A stretch of 64,000 bases of DNA from Planctomycetota bacterium. GTDB taxonomy: Bacteria; Planctomycetota; J058; J103. A model generated the notes under the pieces. That model saw only the letters and a program-made list of their open reading frames with translations, was not told where the DNA came from and did no database searches. Of the stretch, positions 43,080 to 51,082 are shown in pieces; positions within the stretch are counted from its first letter, which is position 1, and every line of letters starts with the position of its first letter. The translations under genes were made by a program, and so were the position numbers. The stretch is taken from assembly GCA_026004615.1 (NCBI GenBank), contig BPJM01000002.1, forward strand, positions 124,001-188,000. The letters run 5' to 3'.

Positions 43080-44729
43080 ATGGCGGAACTTCCGAGCCTG
43101 CCGCCCCTGACGGAGCTGGCGGCGGCGGTGCGCGAGCGGCTGGCGGAGGTGAGCCGGCGGCTCACCCGCAATGCCGAGGCGGCGCCGGCGGCGCTGGGCG
43201 CCGAGGAACTGGGACGCGTGCTGCGCGAGGTGCTGGAGCGGGTGCTCGCACGCGCGCGCGAGGAGCTGGGGCGGCTGCGCGAGCGCTGCGAGGAGCTGGA
43301 GGGGGCAGCCGCACAGCTGCGCGCGGAGCGCGAGCGTGCCGAGGCGGCCCGCGCCGAGCTGGCCGCGGCGCTGGAGCAGGAGCGCAGCGCGCGCGCCGAG
43401 CTGGCGGAGGCACACGAGCAGCAGTCGCGCGCCCGGGCGCAGGAGTGCGCCGCACGCGAGGAGGTCGAACAGCTGTTGCGCGAGGCGAGCCGCGCGCTCG
43501 AGGAGGCGGACGCCGAGCGGGAACAGCTCGCCGAGCGACTCGAGGCCGAGTGCCGCCGGGCCGAGGAGCAGCAGGCGGAACACCAGCGGCGGCTCGCCGC
43601 GAGCGAGGCGGAACTCGAGGCCGTGCGGCGCGAGCGGGCGCGCGCGCTGGCCCGCGCCGAGACGGCCGAGCGCGACCTGGAGGAGGTCCGAGCCCGGCTG
43701 GCCGACGCGCTGGTCGAGATCGAGCGGTTGCGCAAGGAACTGAGCATCGGCCGGACGATCGAGCTGGACGGCTTCGGGCCGGAAGGCGAGCCGTGCCTGC
43801 TCGCCGGGGCGGGCGAGAGGGGGCAGGGTGCGCCGCCGGCGGCGCACGACGCCGCCGACGACACCGTGGATCTGCCCGCATGCGACCTGCCCGGTGCGCT
43901 CGATGAGGAGGACGGGGCGCCGCCGAGCGAGCTGCCGATCCCGCCTGGCCTCCGCGCTCCGGACCCGGCCGCGGAGCCACAGCCGGCGGAGCTGGGGCCG
44001 GGCTCGGGCACCCCCGCCTCCGCCGCCGGCCCGCAGCCAGCCGCCGTGCAGGACGGCGGCCGGGCCGGCCGCCTCGAGCCGGGCGCCACCGGCGCGGCGC
44101 CGCAGGCGGCGGGCGGGCACGCCACGGACGTGGAGCACGAGCCTGCGCCCGCACGGGCAACTGCCCCGGTGGACGATACGGTCCGGCTCCCGGCTCCGCT
44201 CGCCGCGCTGGCGGCCGGGGCACACCGGCACGATCCGCAAGCGGCCGCCGCCCGGGACGGCACAGACGGCGGACGCCAGGCCGAGGCGCCGAAGGGGATG
44301 CTCCTCGCCCTCGCGCGCCTGGCGCAGGCGCCGGTTTCGGCGTCCGCCGCGGAACCGGCCGGCCCGGGGGCCGAGCGGCCGGAGTTCGAGGACGAGCCGC
44401 TGGCGGCGATGGGCGAGTTCCGAGAGGCGCGGCCGTACCCGCCCCCTTCCCGCGAGCAGGCGCCGCTGCCCACGGTGGAGGTGTTGTTCGGCCGCCCGCC
44501 CGGCCCGCACCGGCCCGGGACGGCGGTCGGAGCCGCGCCAGGGGCCGGCACCAGGCGGCGGCAGGCGCGTTCGGGCAACGGCGACGCCGCGGCCGCGGGC
44601 GCGCCCGCGCGGTCCGCCGCCTCGTTCGGTTTCGGCGCCGCGCTGTGCACGCCCTCGACCTGGCGCCGGGCGGACGCGGCCCCGGCGCCCACCGGCGGCG
44701 GTGTCGGCGCCGCCCTCGGCACGTGTTGA
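43080..44729 (+). CDS. Long coiled-coil protein, first gene of the MamK-like operon
   Basis: 549 residues from ATG 43080. Residues ~5-225 are one almost unbroken coiled coil rich in Glu/Arg/Ala (REELGRLRERCEELEGAAAQ..., REREQLAERLEAECRRAEEQ). The C-terminal ~320 residues are disordered, Pro/Ala/Gly/Asp-rich, with two copies of a short motif, DDTVDLPA (~260) and DDTVRLPA (~365). A near-terminal RSAASFGFGAALCTPS is matched by SSLGFGAGSR in the next gene. No membrane segment. Together with the next coiled-coil protein and the actin homologue this looks like a filament tether or regulator, similar in logic to acidic MamJ beside MamK. I know no family by sequence. Confidence 0.75.
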   Translation: MAELPSLPPLTELAAAVRERLAEVSRRLTRNAEAAPAALGAEELGRVLREVLERVLARAREELGRLRERCEELEGAAAQLRAERERAEAARAELAAALEQERSARAELAEAHEQQSRARAQECAAREEVEQLLREASRALEEADAEREQLAERLEAECRRAEEQQAEHQRRLAASEAELEAVRRERARALARAETAERDLEEVRARLADALVEIERLRKELSIGRTIELDGFGPEGEPCLLAGAGERGQGAPPAAHDAADDTVDLPACDLPGALDEEDGAPPSELPIPPGLRAPDPAAEPQPAELGPGSGTPASAAGPQPAAVQDGGRAGRLEPGATGAAPQAAGGHATDVEHEPAPARATAPVDDTVRLPAPLAALAAGAHRHDPQAAAARDGTDGGRQAEAPKGMLLALARLAQAPVSASAAEPAGPGAERPEFEDEPLAAMGEFREARPYPPPSREQAPLPTVEVLFGRPPGPHRPGTAVGAAPGAGTRRRQARSGNGDAAAAGAPARSAASFGFGAALCTPSTWRRADAAPAPTGGGVGAALGTC

Positions 44730-44753
44730 GGCGGAGGGGGAGGGCCGGCGGCT

Positions 44754-45929
44754 TTGCAGCCGTTGCGCGAGGTCGAGGATGGGGGCCTTGAGGCCGTCTG
44801 CACCGCCGCCGCCGCCCGTCCCGTCGCGGGCCGCCCCGCTGCCCGTGCTCGCCGGGCGGCCGTCGCGGGCGGGGTGGCCAGAGGTGCGGCGGCTGCCTCC
44901 GGTGGCGCGCGCGTGCTCGGCGCCGCCGAGCTGCGCGCCCTGCTCGCCGGGCTGGCCGAGCAGATCGCCGCGCGCCGGATCGCCGAGGAGCGGCGGCGGC
45001 TGGAGCACCACTACCAGCAGCAGCTGGCGGCGCTGGCCGAGCAGGCCGAGCAGGCTCGCTACGAGCTGCGTTGCGAGTCGGCGGCGGCGGCGCTGCTGCA
45101 GCAGCGCGCGCGGGTGCTGGAAGAGCGGCTGGCGGAGGCGGAGCGCGAACGCGCGGCGCTGGCGGGGCGACTCGCCGCGAGCGAGCGCGAGCGCAGCGAG
45201 GCGGCGGCGCGTCACGCCGAACGGCTCGCTGCGGTCCTGCGGGATCCGATCGGCTTTGCCGGCTCCAGCCGCGAGGCGCTGGCCCGGCGCGAGCGCCGGC
45301 GCCGCGCGCACGCGCGGCTGCGCGCGACGCTGCGCCGCCTGCTCGCCGCCGCGGCGGAGGCCCCCGCTGCCCGGGCGGCCCCGGCCTGCGAGGGATCCGC
45401 ACCGGCCGCGCCGCCACCGCCCGTGGCCGCCCGCACCCCGCCGGCCGGGTCCGCGGGGGCGGTTGCCCCGGAGGAGCTGGTGGCGCGGTCGTCGCTGGGT
45501 TTTGGCGCCGGATCGCGCCTCACGCTCGGGCCCGCACCCCCGGGCGCGGCGGCACCGGCGCGCGCTGGCGCGCCGGCACGGGCGTCCGCCCGCACCGCCC
45601 CGGGGGAGCTGGCGGCGCCCGCGGCGGACTGGGTGGCGGCGCTGGACGAGGTGCTGGCGCGCACCGAACGAGGCTGGCTGGGGGCGCAGAGCCGGCTGGC
45701 AGCGATCGAGCGGCGGCTGGCAGCGCTGGAGCAGGCGTTGCAGGAGCTGGCCGCGGCGCGCGGCGCTGCCGGTGGCGGCGCGGCAGCCCCCGGCGGCGCC
45801 GCGCAGGGAGCGGCACGGGGCCCGGGGGCACGGCGCACCGATCCGCGGCGTGTCGCCCTTTTGGAGCGGCTGGCCAGTGCGAACCGCGAACTTCGAAGGC
45901 AGCTCGGGATGGAGCCGAGAGGAGGGTGA
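44754..45929 (+). CDS. Second coiled-coil protein of the MamK-like operon
   Basis: 391 residues if TTG 44754 is the start (GGAGGG upstream); the first ~40 residues are low complexity, so a later start is possible. A coiled coil runs over ~65-180 (EERRRLEHHYQQQLAALAEQAEQARYELRCESA, RARVLEERLAEAERERAALAG). A Pro/Ala linker follows that contains VARSSLGFGAGSRLTLGPAP, matching the SFGFGA motif of the first protein. A second helical part, DWVAALDEVLARTERGWLGAQSRLAAIERRLAALEQALQELA, comes next. The final ALLERLASANRELRRQLGMEPRGG is again heptad-like. It ends 3 bp before the actin gene and is therefore very likely a filament partner. Confidence 0.7.
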   Translation: MQPLREVEDGGLEAVCTAAAARPVAGRPAARARRAAVAGGVARGAAAASGGARVLGAAELRALLAGLAEQIAARRIAEERRRLEHHYQQQLAALAEQAEQARYELRCESAAAALLQQRARVLEERLAEAERERAALAGRLAASERERSEAAARHAERLAAVLRDPIGFAGSSREALARRERRRRAHARLRATLRRLLAAAAEAPAARAAPACEGSAPAAPPPPVAARTPPAGSAGAVAPEELVARSSLGFGAGSRLTLGPAPPGAAAPARAGAPARASARTAPGELAAPAADWVAALDEVLARTERGWLGAQSRLAAIERRLAALEQALQELAAARGAAGGGAAAPGGAAQGAARGPGARRTDPRRVALLERLASANRELRRQLGMEPRGG

Positions 45930-45932
45930 GCG

Positions 45933-47123
45933 ATGGTGACCTCGCATGAGGGCAGGGGTGAGCCGGGCGCCGCCGCACGGCGGGACGGCGAGGGGGCAAC
46001 GGCCGCGGGGGGGGCGGAGCGGGAGGGCTTCGCCGGTTCGGTGACCGAGGCGGTGGAGCGGCTCAAGCAGTTGCACGGGCGCGAGCAGCGGGGGGTGCTC
46101 TACGTCGGGATCGACCTGGGGACTTCGCGCACCGCGGTCGCGACTTCGACCGGCATCCGGTGTTCGGTCAGCTCCTTCGTCGGCTATCCGCGCGACATGG
46201 TGGCGCGCAAGGCGCTGCAGCGCGACGTGCTGTTCGGCGATGAGGCGCTGCGCCACCGGCTCAGCGTGGATCTGTACCGGCCGCTGGAGCACGGGGTCAT
46301 CAAGTATTCCGACGGCCCCGGCGGTGCGAGCCCGCTCGAGGTCGAGCGGAACATGCAGGCGGCCAAGGACCTGATCAAGCACGCGGTCTCGCTCGCGCGG
46401 CCGCGCGGCGACGAGCTGATCTACGGCGTGATCGGCTGTCCGGCGCAGGCCTCCATCCGCAACAAGCAGTGCATCATCGAGGCGGCGCGCGAGGTGCTGG
46501 ACTCGGTGGTGATCTGCTCCGAGCCATTCGCGGTCGCCTATGGGCTGGACATCCTCGAGGACGCGCTGGTGATCGACATCGGTGCCGGGACCGTGGACCT
46601 GTGCCGGATGAAGGGCGCCATGCCCGATGAGACCGACCAGATCACGAATCGCTTCGCGGGCGACTTCATCGACCGGGAGCTGTACCGCCGGCTGCGCGAA
46701 CGACTGCCCGATGCCCAGTTCACGATCCACCAGATCAAGGCGCTCAAGGAGCGATACGCGTTCGTGACCGAGCACGCCGAGCCGGTCTTCGCCACCTTCC
46801 CGGTGCGGGGCAAGCCGCGGCGCTTCGACGTGACCGAAGAGCTGCGCACCGCCTGCCGCTCCATCATCCCGCCCATGATCGAGGGGATCGAGCAGCTCAT
46901 CGGCACCTTCGACCCCGAGTTCCAGGAGCGGTTGCGCCACAACGTGGTCCTGGGAGGTGGCGGCAGCCAGATCCGCGGGCTGGGCGACTATCTGGAGGAG
47001 GCGCTCGCGGAGTACGGCGGGGCGCGGGTGCGCATGGTCGAGGAGCCGGTCTACGCCGGAGCCAACGGCGCGCTCGCGATCGCGCGCGACATGCCGGAGG
47101 ACACCTGGGAGGAGCTCCGCTAG
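45933..47123 (+). CDS. MamK-like bacterial actin
   Basis: 396 residues from ATG 45933 (GGAGGGTGAGCG upstream). A ~54-residue extension precedes the actin fold: phosphate-1 loop VGIDLGTSRTAVATS, then VGYPRDMVARKALQRDVLFGDEAL, connect-1 VIGCPAQASIRNK, CSEPFAVAYGLD, phosphate-2 VIDIGAGTVDLCRMKG, and adenosine loop NVVLGGGGSQIRGLGDYLEEAL. The order and words such as GIDLGTS-TAV-TS, VGYP-D, GDEA, SEPF-V-YGLD, DIGAGT-D, GGGS-IRGL-Y match MamK, the actin that lines up magnetosomes, more closely than MreB or ParM. The protein should polymerise with ATP. No other magnetosome gene is in view, so it probably positions something else. Two coiled-coil genes immediately upstream are the likely partners. 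Confidence 0.85.
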   Translation: MVTSHEGRGEPGAAARRDGEGATAAGGAEREGFAGSVTEAVERLKQLHGREQRGVLYVGIDLGTSRTAVATSTGIRCSVSSFVGYPRDMVARKALQRDVLFGDEALRHRLSVDLYRPLEHGVIKYSDGPGGASPLEVERNMQAAKDLIKHAVSLARPRGDELIYGVIGCPAQASIRNKQCIIEAAREVLDSVVICSEPFAVAYGLDILEDALVIDIGAGTVDLCRMKGAMPDETDQITNRFAGDFIDRELYRRLRERLPDAQFTIHQIKALKERYAFVTEHAEPVFATFPVRGKPRRFDVTEELRTACRSIIPPMIEGIEQLIGTFDPEFQERLRHNVVLGGGGSQIRGLGDYLEEALAEYGGARVRMVEEPVYAGANGALAIARDMPEDTWEELR

Positions 47124-47134
47124 CCATCCTCGCC

Positions 47135-47698
47135 GTGGCGCGGGCGGTGGCCTGGCGGCCACGGCGCGGCAGCCGGATCGGCTGCCTGCTGCCGGCGGCG
47201 CTGGCGTGTGCGCTCGGATGCGCGGCCGGGGGGACGGGGCACCCTCCTCCGGCCGCGCCGCCGCTGCTGCACCTGCGCGCGGCGCCGCTCTATGTGGCGC
47301 CGCTGGCCGATCCGGCCGGCTGCCTGGACGCCCACCAGCTGCGCGCGGCCGATGCGGCCGTACGCGCGGAGATCGCCCGCTGGCGGGCAGCGGCACCGCT
47401 CGCGCCCGTCCCGCACCGCGGAGTGTGGGTGCTGCGGCTCGAGGTGCGGAGCTGGCGGCCCGGGGGCCGGCCCCTGGCGGCGTTGCTGATCGGGCTGGGC
47501 AGCGGGCGGCCGGGCTATGCGGCCGAGGCGGTGCTCGAGCGCGCCGGCAGTCCGCCGCGCCGCGCTCGGCTGGCGCGCACCGGCAGCCGGCTGCTCGCCG
47601 GCGCCGCGCAGCCGGAGGCGGCGCTCGCCGAGGCGCTGGCCGTTCAGGTGCGCACCTGGCTCGCTGCCGGCGCCCCAACGGGCGGCGCACCGCGCTGA
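47135..47698 (+). CDS. Lipoprotein, DUF4410-like
   Basis: 187 residues from GTG 47135, 11 bp after the actin stop. The signal ends ACALGCAAGG, a lipobox. The mature part has LLHLRAAPLYVAPLADPAG, AVRAEIARWRAA, LRLEVRSWRPGGRPLAALLIGLGSGRPGYAAEAVLERAG and a C-terminal EAALAEALAVQVRTWLAAG. The 'L-x-x-L-x-x-G-L-G-S-G' segment followed by a variant strand resembles small DUF4410-type outer-membrane lipoproteins. Fourth gene on the actin transcript; it may anchor the system to the envelope, or simply be co-located. Confidence 0.6.
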   Translation: MARAVAWRPRRGSRIGCLLPAALACALGCAAGGTGHPPPAAPPLLHLRAAPLYVAPLADPAGCLDAHQLRAADAAVRAEIARWRAAAPLAPVPHRGVWVLRLEVRSWRPGGRPLAALLIGLGSGRPGYAAEAVLERAGSPPRRARLARTGSRLLAGAAQPEAALAEALAVQVRTWLAAGAPTGGAPR

Positions 47699-47908
47699 CG
47701 GCCAGGCCCGTGGCCGGCGCTCCGCTGCCCCGGTTGCGTTTCTGAGCCGTTCCGGAAAGAGTGCTCGCCGGACCGCGTGCTCGGGGGGGGCGGCCGGTGG
47801 TCGCGCGCGGCGTGCCGGCGGCCGGCAGGCCGGAGGTGCCGCACCGGCGGAGTGCGGGCTGGCCGGCCCCGGGCTGCACGCGCCGGTGGAACGGAAAGGG
47901 GGGACGGC

Positions 47909-48334
47909 ATGGGGTTCGTACTGGCAGCGATACTCATCGTGCTCGGGGCGTTCGCCGCCTCGGCGGTGGTGCTGGCCAAGAAGCCCGAGCTGAAGCAGAC
48001 GCTGGACAGGCTGCGGCAGTACGAGGGCTACCTCGGGGTCGTGGGCTGCCTGTGGGGCCTGTGGATGACGATCCGCACGCTCATCCACATCGGCGCGTTC
48101 ATGAGGGCGGCGCCGCTGCTCGGGCTCACCATGCTCGCCAGCAGCGTCGTGCTCACCCTGCTCGGGTTTCTGAGCGGCTTCGGGCTGATCCAGCGGTATG
48201 CGCTCGCCAGCAGCCCGCAGGCGCGGGCGCGTGCCGAGCAGCTGCGCGCCCGGCTCGACGGCATCAGGAACCCGCTCGGCCTGGCGGGGATGGCGCTGGG
48301 GGTCTGGTGCCTGCTGGTGCTGCTGTTGTTCTGA
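47909..48334 (+). CDS. Small membrane protein
   Basis: 141 residues from ATG 47909 (AAAGGGGGG upstream). Four TM segments are visible: FVLAAILIVLGAFAASAVVLA, YLGVVGCLWGLWMTIRTLIHIGAF, LLGLTMLASSVVLTLLGFLSGFGLI and LAGMALGVWCLLVLLLF. A charged loop, SPQARARAEQLRARLDGIRN, lies between the last two. No family recognised. Lies 210 bp after the lipoprotein on the same strand; may be part of the actin operon or separate. Confidence 0.65.
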   Translation: MGFVLAAILIVLGAFAASAVVLAKKPELKQTLDRLRQYEGYLGVVGCLWGLWMTIRTLIHIGAFMRAAPLLGLTMLASSVVLTLLGFLSGFGLIQRYALASSPQARARAEQLRARLDGIRNPLGLAGMALGVWCLLVLLLF

Positions 48335-48399
48335 GGCCGTTCGCTGCCGGGCGGGCCAGCTCCGCCCGCTGCGCTGGGAGGGGGCGGCGCCGCCCGCGA

Positions 48400-48428
48400 T
48401 TGTGCGCGCGCCGCCCGGCCTGTTAAGC
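48400..48428 (+). promoter_or_regulatory. Putative sigma-70 promoter
   Basis: TTGTGC (48400-48405), 17-bp spacer, TTAAGC (48423-48428) preceded by TG, 44 bp before the aldehyde dehydrogenase ATG at 48472. Confidence 0.45.
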
Positions 48429-48471
48429 TGGTCGATCGCGGACCCATGGGGAGCAGCGGAGGTCGGGACCG

Positions 48472-50028
48472 ATGGCGGCGAGGCCGAGGGCGGACGAGGT
48501 GCTGGCGGCGCTGGGGATCGAGGGCGAGGCGGCGGGCGCGAGCACCGGACGGTTCCTGGCGTGCAGCGGCGAGGTGCTCGAGAGCGCCAGCCCCACCGAC
48601 GGCAGCGTGCTGGGGCGGGTACGGCTCGCGGGCGAGGCCGAGTACGAGCAGGTGCTCGGCGCGGCGTGCGAGGCCTTCCGCCGCTGGCGGCTGGTACCCG
48701 CACCGCGGCGCGGCGAGATCGTCCGGCGGCTCGGCAACGCGTTCCGCGAGCACAAGCGCACGCTCGCGCAGCTGATCTCGCTGGAGATGGGAAAGATCCT
48801 GGCCGAGGCAGAGGGCGAGGTCCAGGAGGCGATCGACATCGCGGACTTCGCGGTGGGGCTGTCGCGCCAGCTCTATGGCAAGACGATGCCGAGCGAGCGG
48901 CCGGGCCACCGCATGTTCGAGCAGTGGCAGCCGCTGGGCCCGATCGCGATCATCACCGCGTTCAACTTTCCGGTGGCGGTCTGGGCCTGGAACGCGGCGA
49001 TCGCTGCGGTGTGCGGCGACACGATGGTGTGGAAGCCCTCGCTGCTCACCCCGCTGACCTCGGTCGCGGTGCAGCGCATCTGCGACCAGGTCTTTGCGGA
49101 GGCCGGGCAGCCCGGCGTCATGAACCTGCTGCTCGGCGCGCAGCCGCTGGCCGAGCGGCTGGTCGCCGACCGGCGGCTGCCGCTGGTCAGCGCCACCGGC
49201 AGCTGCCGCATGGGACGCGAGGTCGGGCGCGTGGTGGCGGGGCGGCTGGGCCGCACGATCCTGGAGCTCGGCGGCAACAACGGGGTGATCGTGGCGGCGG
49301 ATGCAGACCTCGATCTGCTCGAGCGCGCGGTGCTGTTCGGTGCGGTCGGCACCGCCGGCCAGCGCTGCACCACGATCCGCCGCCTGATCGTCGAGCGGCC
49401 CGTGCTGGAGCCGGTGCTCCAGAGGCTGGTCACCGCCTACCGGCAGGTCCGGATCGGCGACCCGCTGGCGCCGGACACGCTCATGGGACCGCTGATCTCG
49501 CGCGCGGCGGTCGAGGCCTATGAGCGGGCGCTGGCGGCGGCGGTGGCGCAGGGGGGCGAGATCGTCTATGGCGGGCGGGTGCTGCGCGAGCCGCCGTACG
49601 ACCGCGGCCACTTCGTCGAGCCGACGATCGTGCGGGCGCATCCGCAGATGCCGATCGTCAGGGAGGAGACCTTCGCGCCGATCCTGTACGTCATGCCATA
49701 CGAGACGCTGGAAGAAGCCATCGCGATCCACAACGACGTTCCCCAGGGGCTGTCCAGCGCCATCTTCACCCGGAGCCTGCGCACCGCGGAGCTGTTCCTC
49801 GGCCCGGCGGGCAGCGACTGCGGCATCGCGAACGTGAACCTCGGCACCTCGGGGGCGGAGATCGGCGGCGCGTTCGGCGGGGAGAAGGACACCGGCGGGG
49901 GCCGCGAGGCGGGCTCGGACGCCTGGAAGGCCTACATGCGGCGGCAGACCTGCACGATCAACCACTCCACCGAGCTGCCGCTGGCGCAGGGGATCGATTT
50001 CTCGCTCGCTGCCCGCCGCGGCGGCTGA
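48472..50028 (+). CDS. ALDH7-family aldehyde dehydrogenase (aminoadipate-semialdehyde type)
   Basis: 518 residues from ATG 48472 (GGAG upstream). QPLGPIAIITAFNFPVAVWAWNAAIAAVCGDTMVWKPS is the cofactor region typical of ALDH7. ELGGNNGVIVAADADL carries the general-base Glu, with the double Asn of this family. GTAGQRCTTIRRLIV carries the catalytic Cys. The tail has GTSGAEIGGAFGGEKDTGGGREAGSDAWKAYMRRQT, diagnostic for antiquitin-like enzymes. Such enzymes oxidise alpha-aminoadipate semialdehyde/piperideine-6-carboxylate to aminoadipate with NAD+ in lysine breakdown. Single gene with its own promoter. Confidence 0.9.
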   Translation: MAARPRADEVLAALGIEGEAAGASTGRFLACSGEVLESASPTDGSVLGRVRLAGEAEYEQVLGAACEAFRRWRLVPAPRRGEIVRRLGNAFREHKRTLAQLISLEMGKILAEAEGEVQEAIDIADFAVGLSRQLYGKTMPSERPGHRMFEQWQPLGPIAIITAFNFPVAVWAWNAAIAAVCGDTMVWKPSLLTPLTSVAVQRICDQVFAEAGQPGVMNLLLGAQPLAERLVADRRLPLVSATGSCRMGREVGRVVAGRLGRTILELGGNNGVIVAADADLDLLERAVLFGAVGTAGQRCTTIRRLIVERPVLEPVLQRLVTAYRQVRIGDPLAPDTLMGPLISRAAVEAYERALAAAVAQGGEIVYGGRVLREPPYDRGHFVEPTIVRAHPQMPIVREETFAPILYVMPYETLEEAIAIHNDVPQGLSSAIFTRSLRTAELFLGPAGSDCGIANVNLGTSGAEIGGAFGGEKDTGGGREAGSDAWKAYMRRQTCTINHSTELPLAQGIDFSLAARRGG

Positions 50029-50230
50029 GCCGAGCTCAGCTCGGCGGCCGCGAGCAGGTGTGGATTCCGCGGCCGCGGGGGCGGCCGGCGCAGCGGGCTG
50101 GAGGCGGGAGGCTTGGGCGGCGGCCTGCAGGGGCCGCGCCGAGGGCACCGTGCCGGCGCTGACACGGGGCGTTGCCGCTCCGGCCGGCCCGTGCCAGCCT
50201 GCCGGGGGGTGGCGAGGGGCGGGGGCGGCC

Positions 50231-50980
50231 GTGTCGCTGGCGATCTGGCTGCTGGTCTGGGCGAGTCTGCTGCTGGCGCTGGAGCGCGTGGTGCGGGCGC
50301 GGCTGCAGTGCGTCGGGACCAAGTTGCTCTTCCTGCCGGGGGCGATGCTGGTGGCGCTGGCCAAGGCGCTGGCCTGCGTGCTGGGCGGCACGCCGCTGCA
50401 TGCCATCCACCTGTGGCGGCGGGGGCCGCTGGTCGAGCACGCACCGCCGCGGCTGTGGGGCGCGATCGTGCTGGGGCTGTTGCCCCTGGGTGCCGTGGCG
50501 GCGGCGGTGCTGGGACTGCACGCGGCGCTGGCGCCGCCGCTGCGGCTCGAGATCGAACTGCCGCCGCTGGAGCCCAGCCTGTCGGAGCTCGACGTGTTGC
50601 TCGGTGCCTCGGCGGAGCTGCTGGCCGCGGCCTGGCAGGCGCTGTGCACCGCGCCGGCGCCCTTGGAGCCCCGGCTGTGGGCCTTCGCCTACTTCGTGGC
50701 GGGGCTGCTGCTCTACGGGGCGCCGGACGTGGGGCAGTGGCGGGTGCTCGCCAGCGTCCTGTCGCTCGGCTACCTGGTACTGGCCGCGCTGGACTACCTC
50801 GGCGTCGGCGCGCGCTTTCTATCGCGCGGCTGGTTGCTGCAGTGGTCCTACGGCGACGCGGTGTGGGAGCGGCTGGGATTGCTGGTGCTGGCGGCGCTGG
50901 TGTTGCTCGTGGTGGCGGTCGGCCTCATGGTGCTGAGCCGCTTCGTGCGGGCGCTGCTGTGGCCGCGCGCGCAGCGCTAG
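50231..50980 (+). CDS. Multi-pass membrane protein of unknown function
   Basis: 249 residues from GTG 50231 (VSLAIWLLVWASLLLALERV); the frame is open to 50060 but that leader is low complexity. Five or six TM segments: the N-terminal one, LLFLPGAMLVALAKALACVLGG, LWGAIVLGLLPLGAVAAAVLG, LWAFAYFVAGLLLYGAPD, VLASVLSLGYLVLAALDYLGVG and LLVLAALVLLVVAVGLMVLSRF. An HxxH-type pair (HAIHLWRRGPL) is in a loop. 'GTKLLFLPGAMLVALAKALAC...HAIHLW' resembles M50-like or DUF-type membrane proteins of planctomycetes, but no catalytic HExxH is present. Lies between two aldehyde dehydrogenase genes. Confidence 0.6.
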   Translation: MSLAIWLLVWASLLLALERVVRARLQCVGTKLLFLPGAMLVALAKALACVLGGTPLHAIHLWRRGPLVEHAPPRLWGAIVLGLLPLGAVAAAVLGLHAALAPPLRLEIELPPLEPSLSELDVLLGASAELLAAAWQALCTAPAPLEPRLWAFAYFVAGLLLYGAPDVGQWRVLASVLSLGYLVLAALDYLGVGARFLSRGWLLQWSYGDAVWERLGLLVLAALVLLVVAVGLMVLSRFVRALLWPRAQR

Positions 50981-51015
50981 CTGTCGGGCGCGAGGCGCCG
51001 GGCCTCTGGCGCCGA

Positions 51016-51044
51016 TTGCGCGCGCGGCCGACCGGGCGTAAAAT
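51016..51044 (+). promoter_or_regulatory. Strong-looking sigma-70 promoter
   Basis: TTGCGC (51016-51021), 17-bp spacer, TAAAAT (51039-51044), 38 bp before the ATG at 51083. The AT-rich -10 stands out in very GC-rich surroundings. Confidence 0.55.
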
Positions 51045-51082
51045 CGCCTTTTCCGTTGCGCGAACCGTGGAGGCTCGGCGCC

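Noticed and set aside
45933..47123. MreB as identity of the actin
   Set aside because: Connect-1, SEPF-V-YGLD and the adenosine-loop words match MamK; no mreC/mreD/mrdA genes follow.
43080..47698. Magnetosome gene cluster
   Set aside because: Only a MamK-like actin is present; no Mam transporter, protease or CDF genes in 64 kb.
43032..47879. 1615-codon minus-strand open frame
   Set aside because: Longest frame in the window, but antisense to the coiled-coil and actin genes, which have motifs, ribosome sites and correct spacing.
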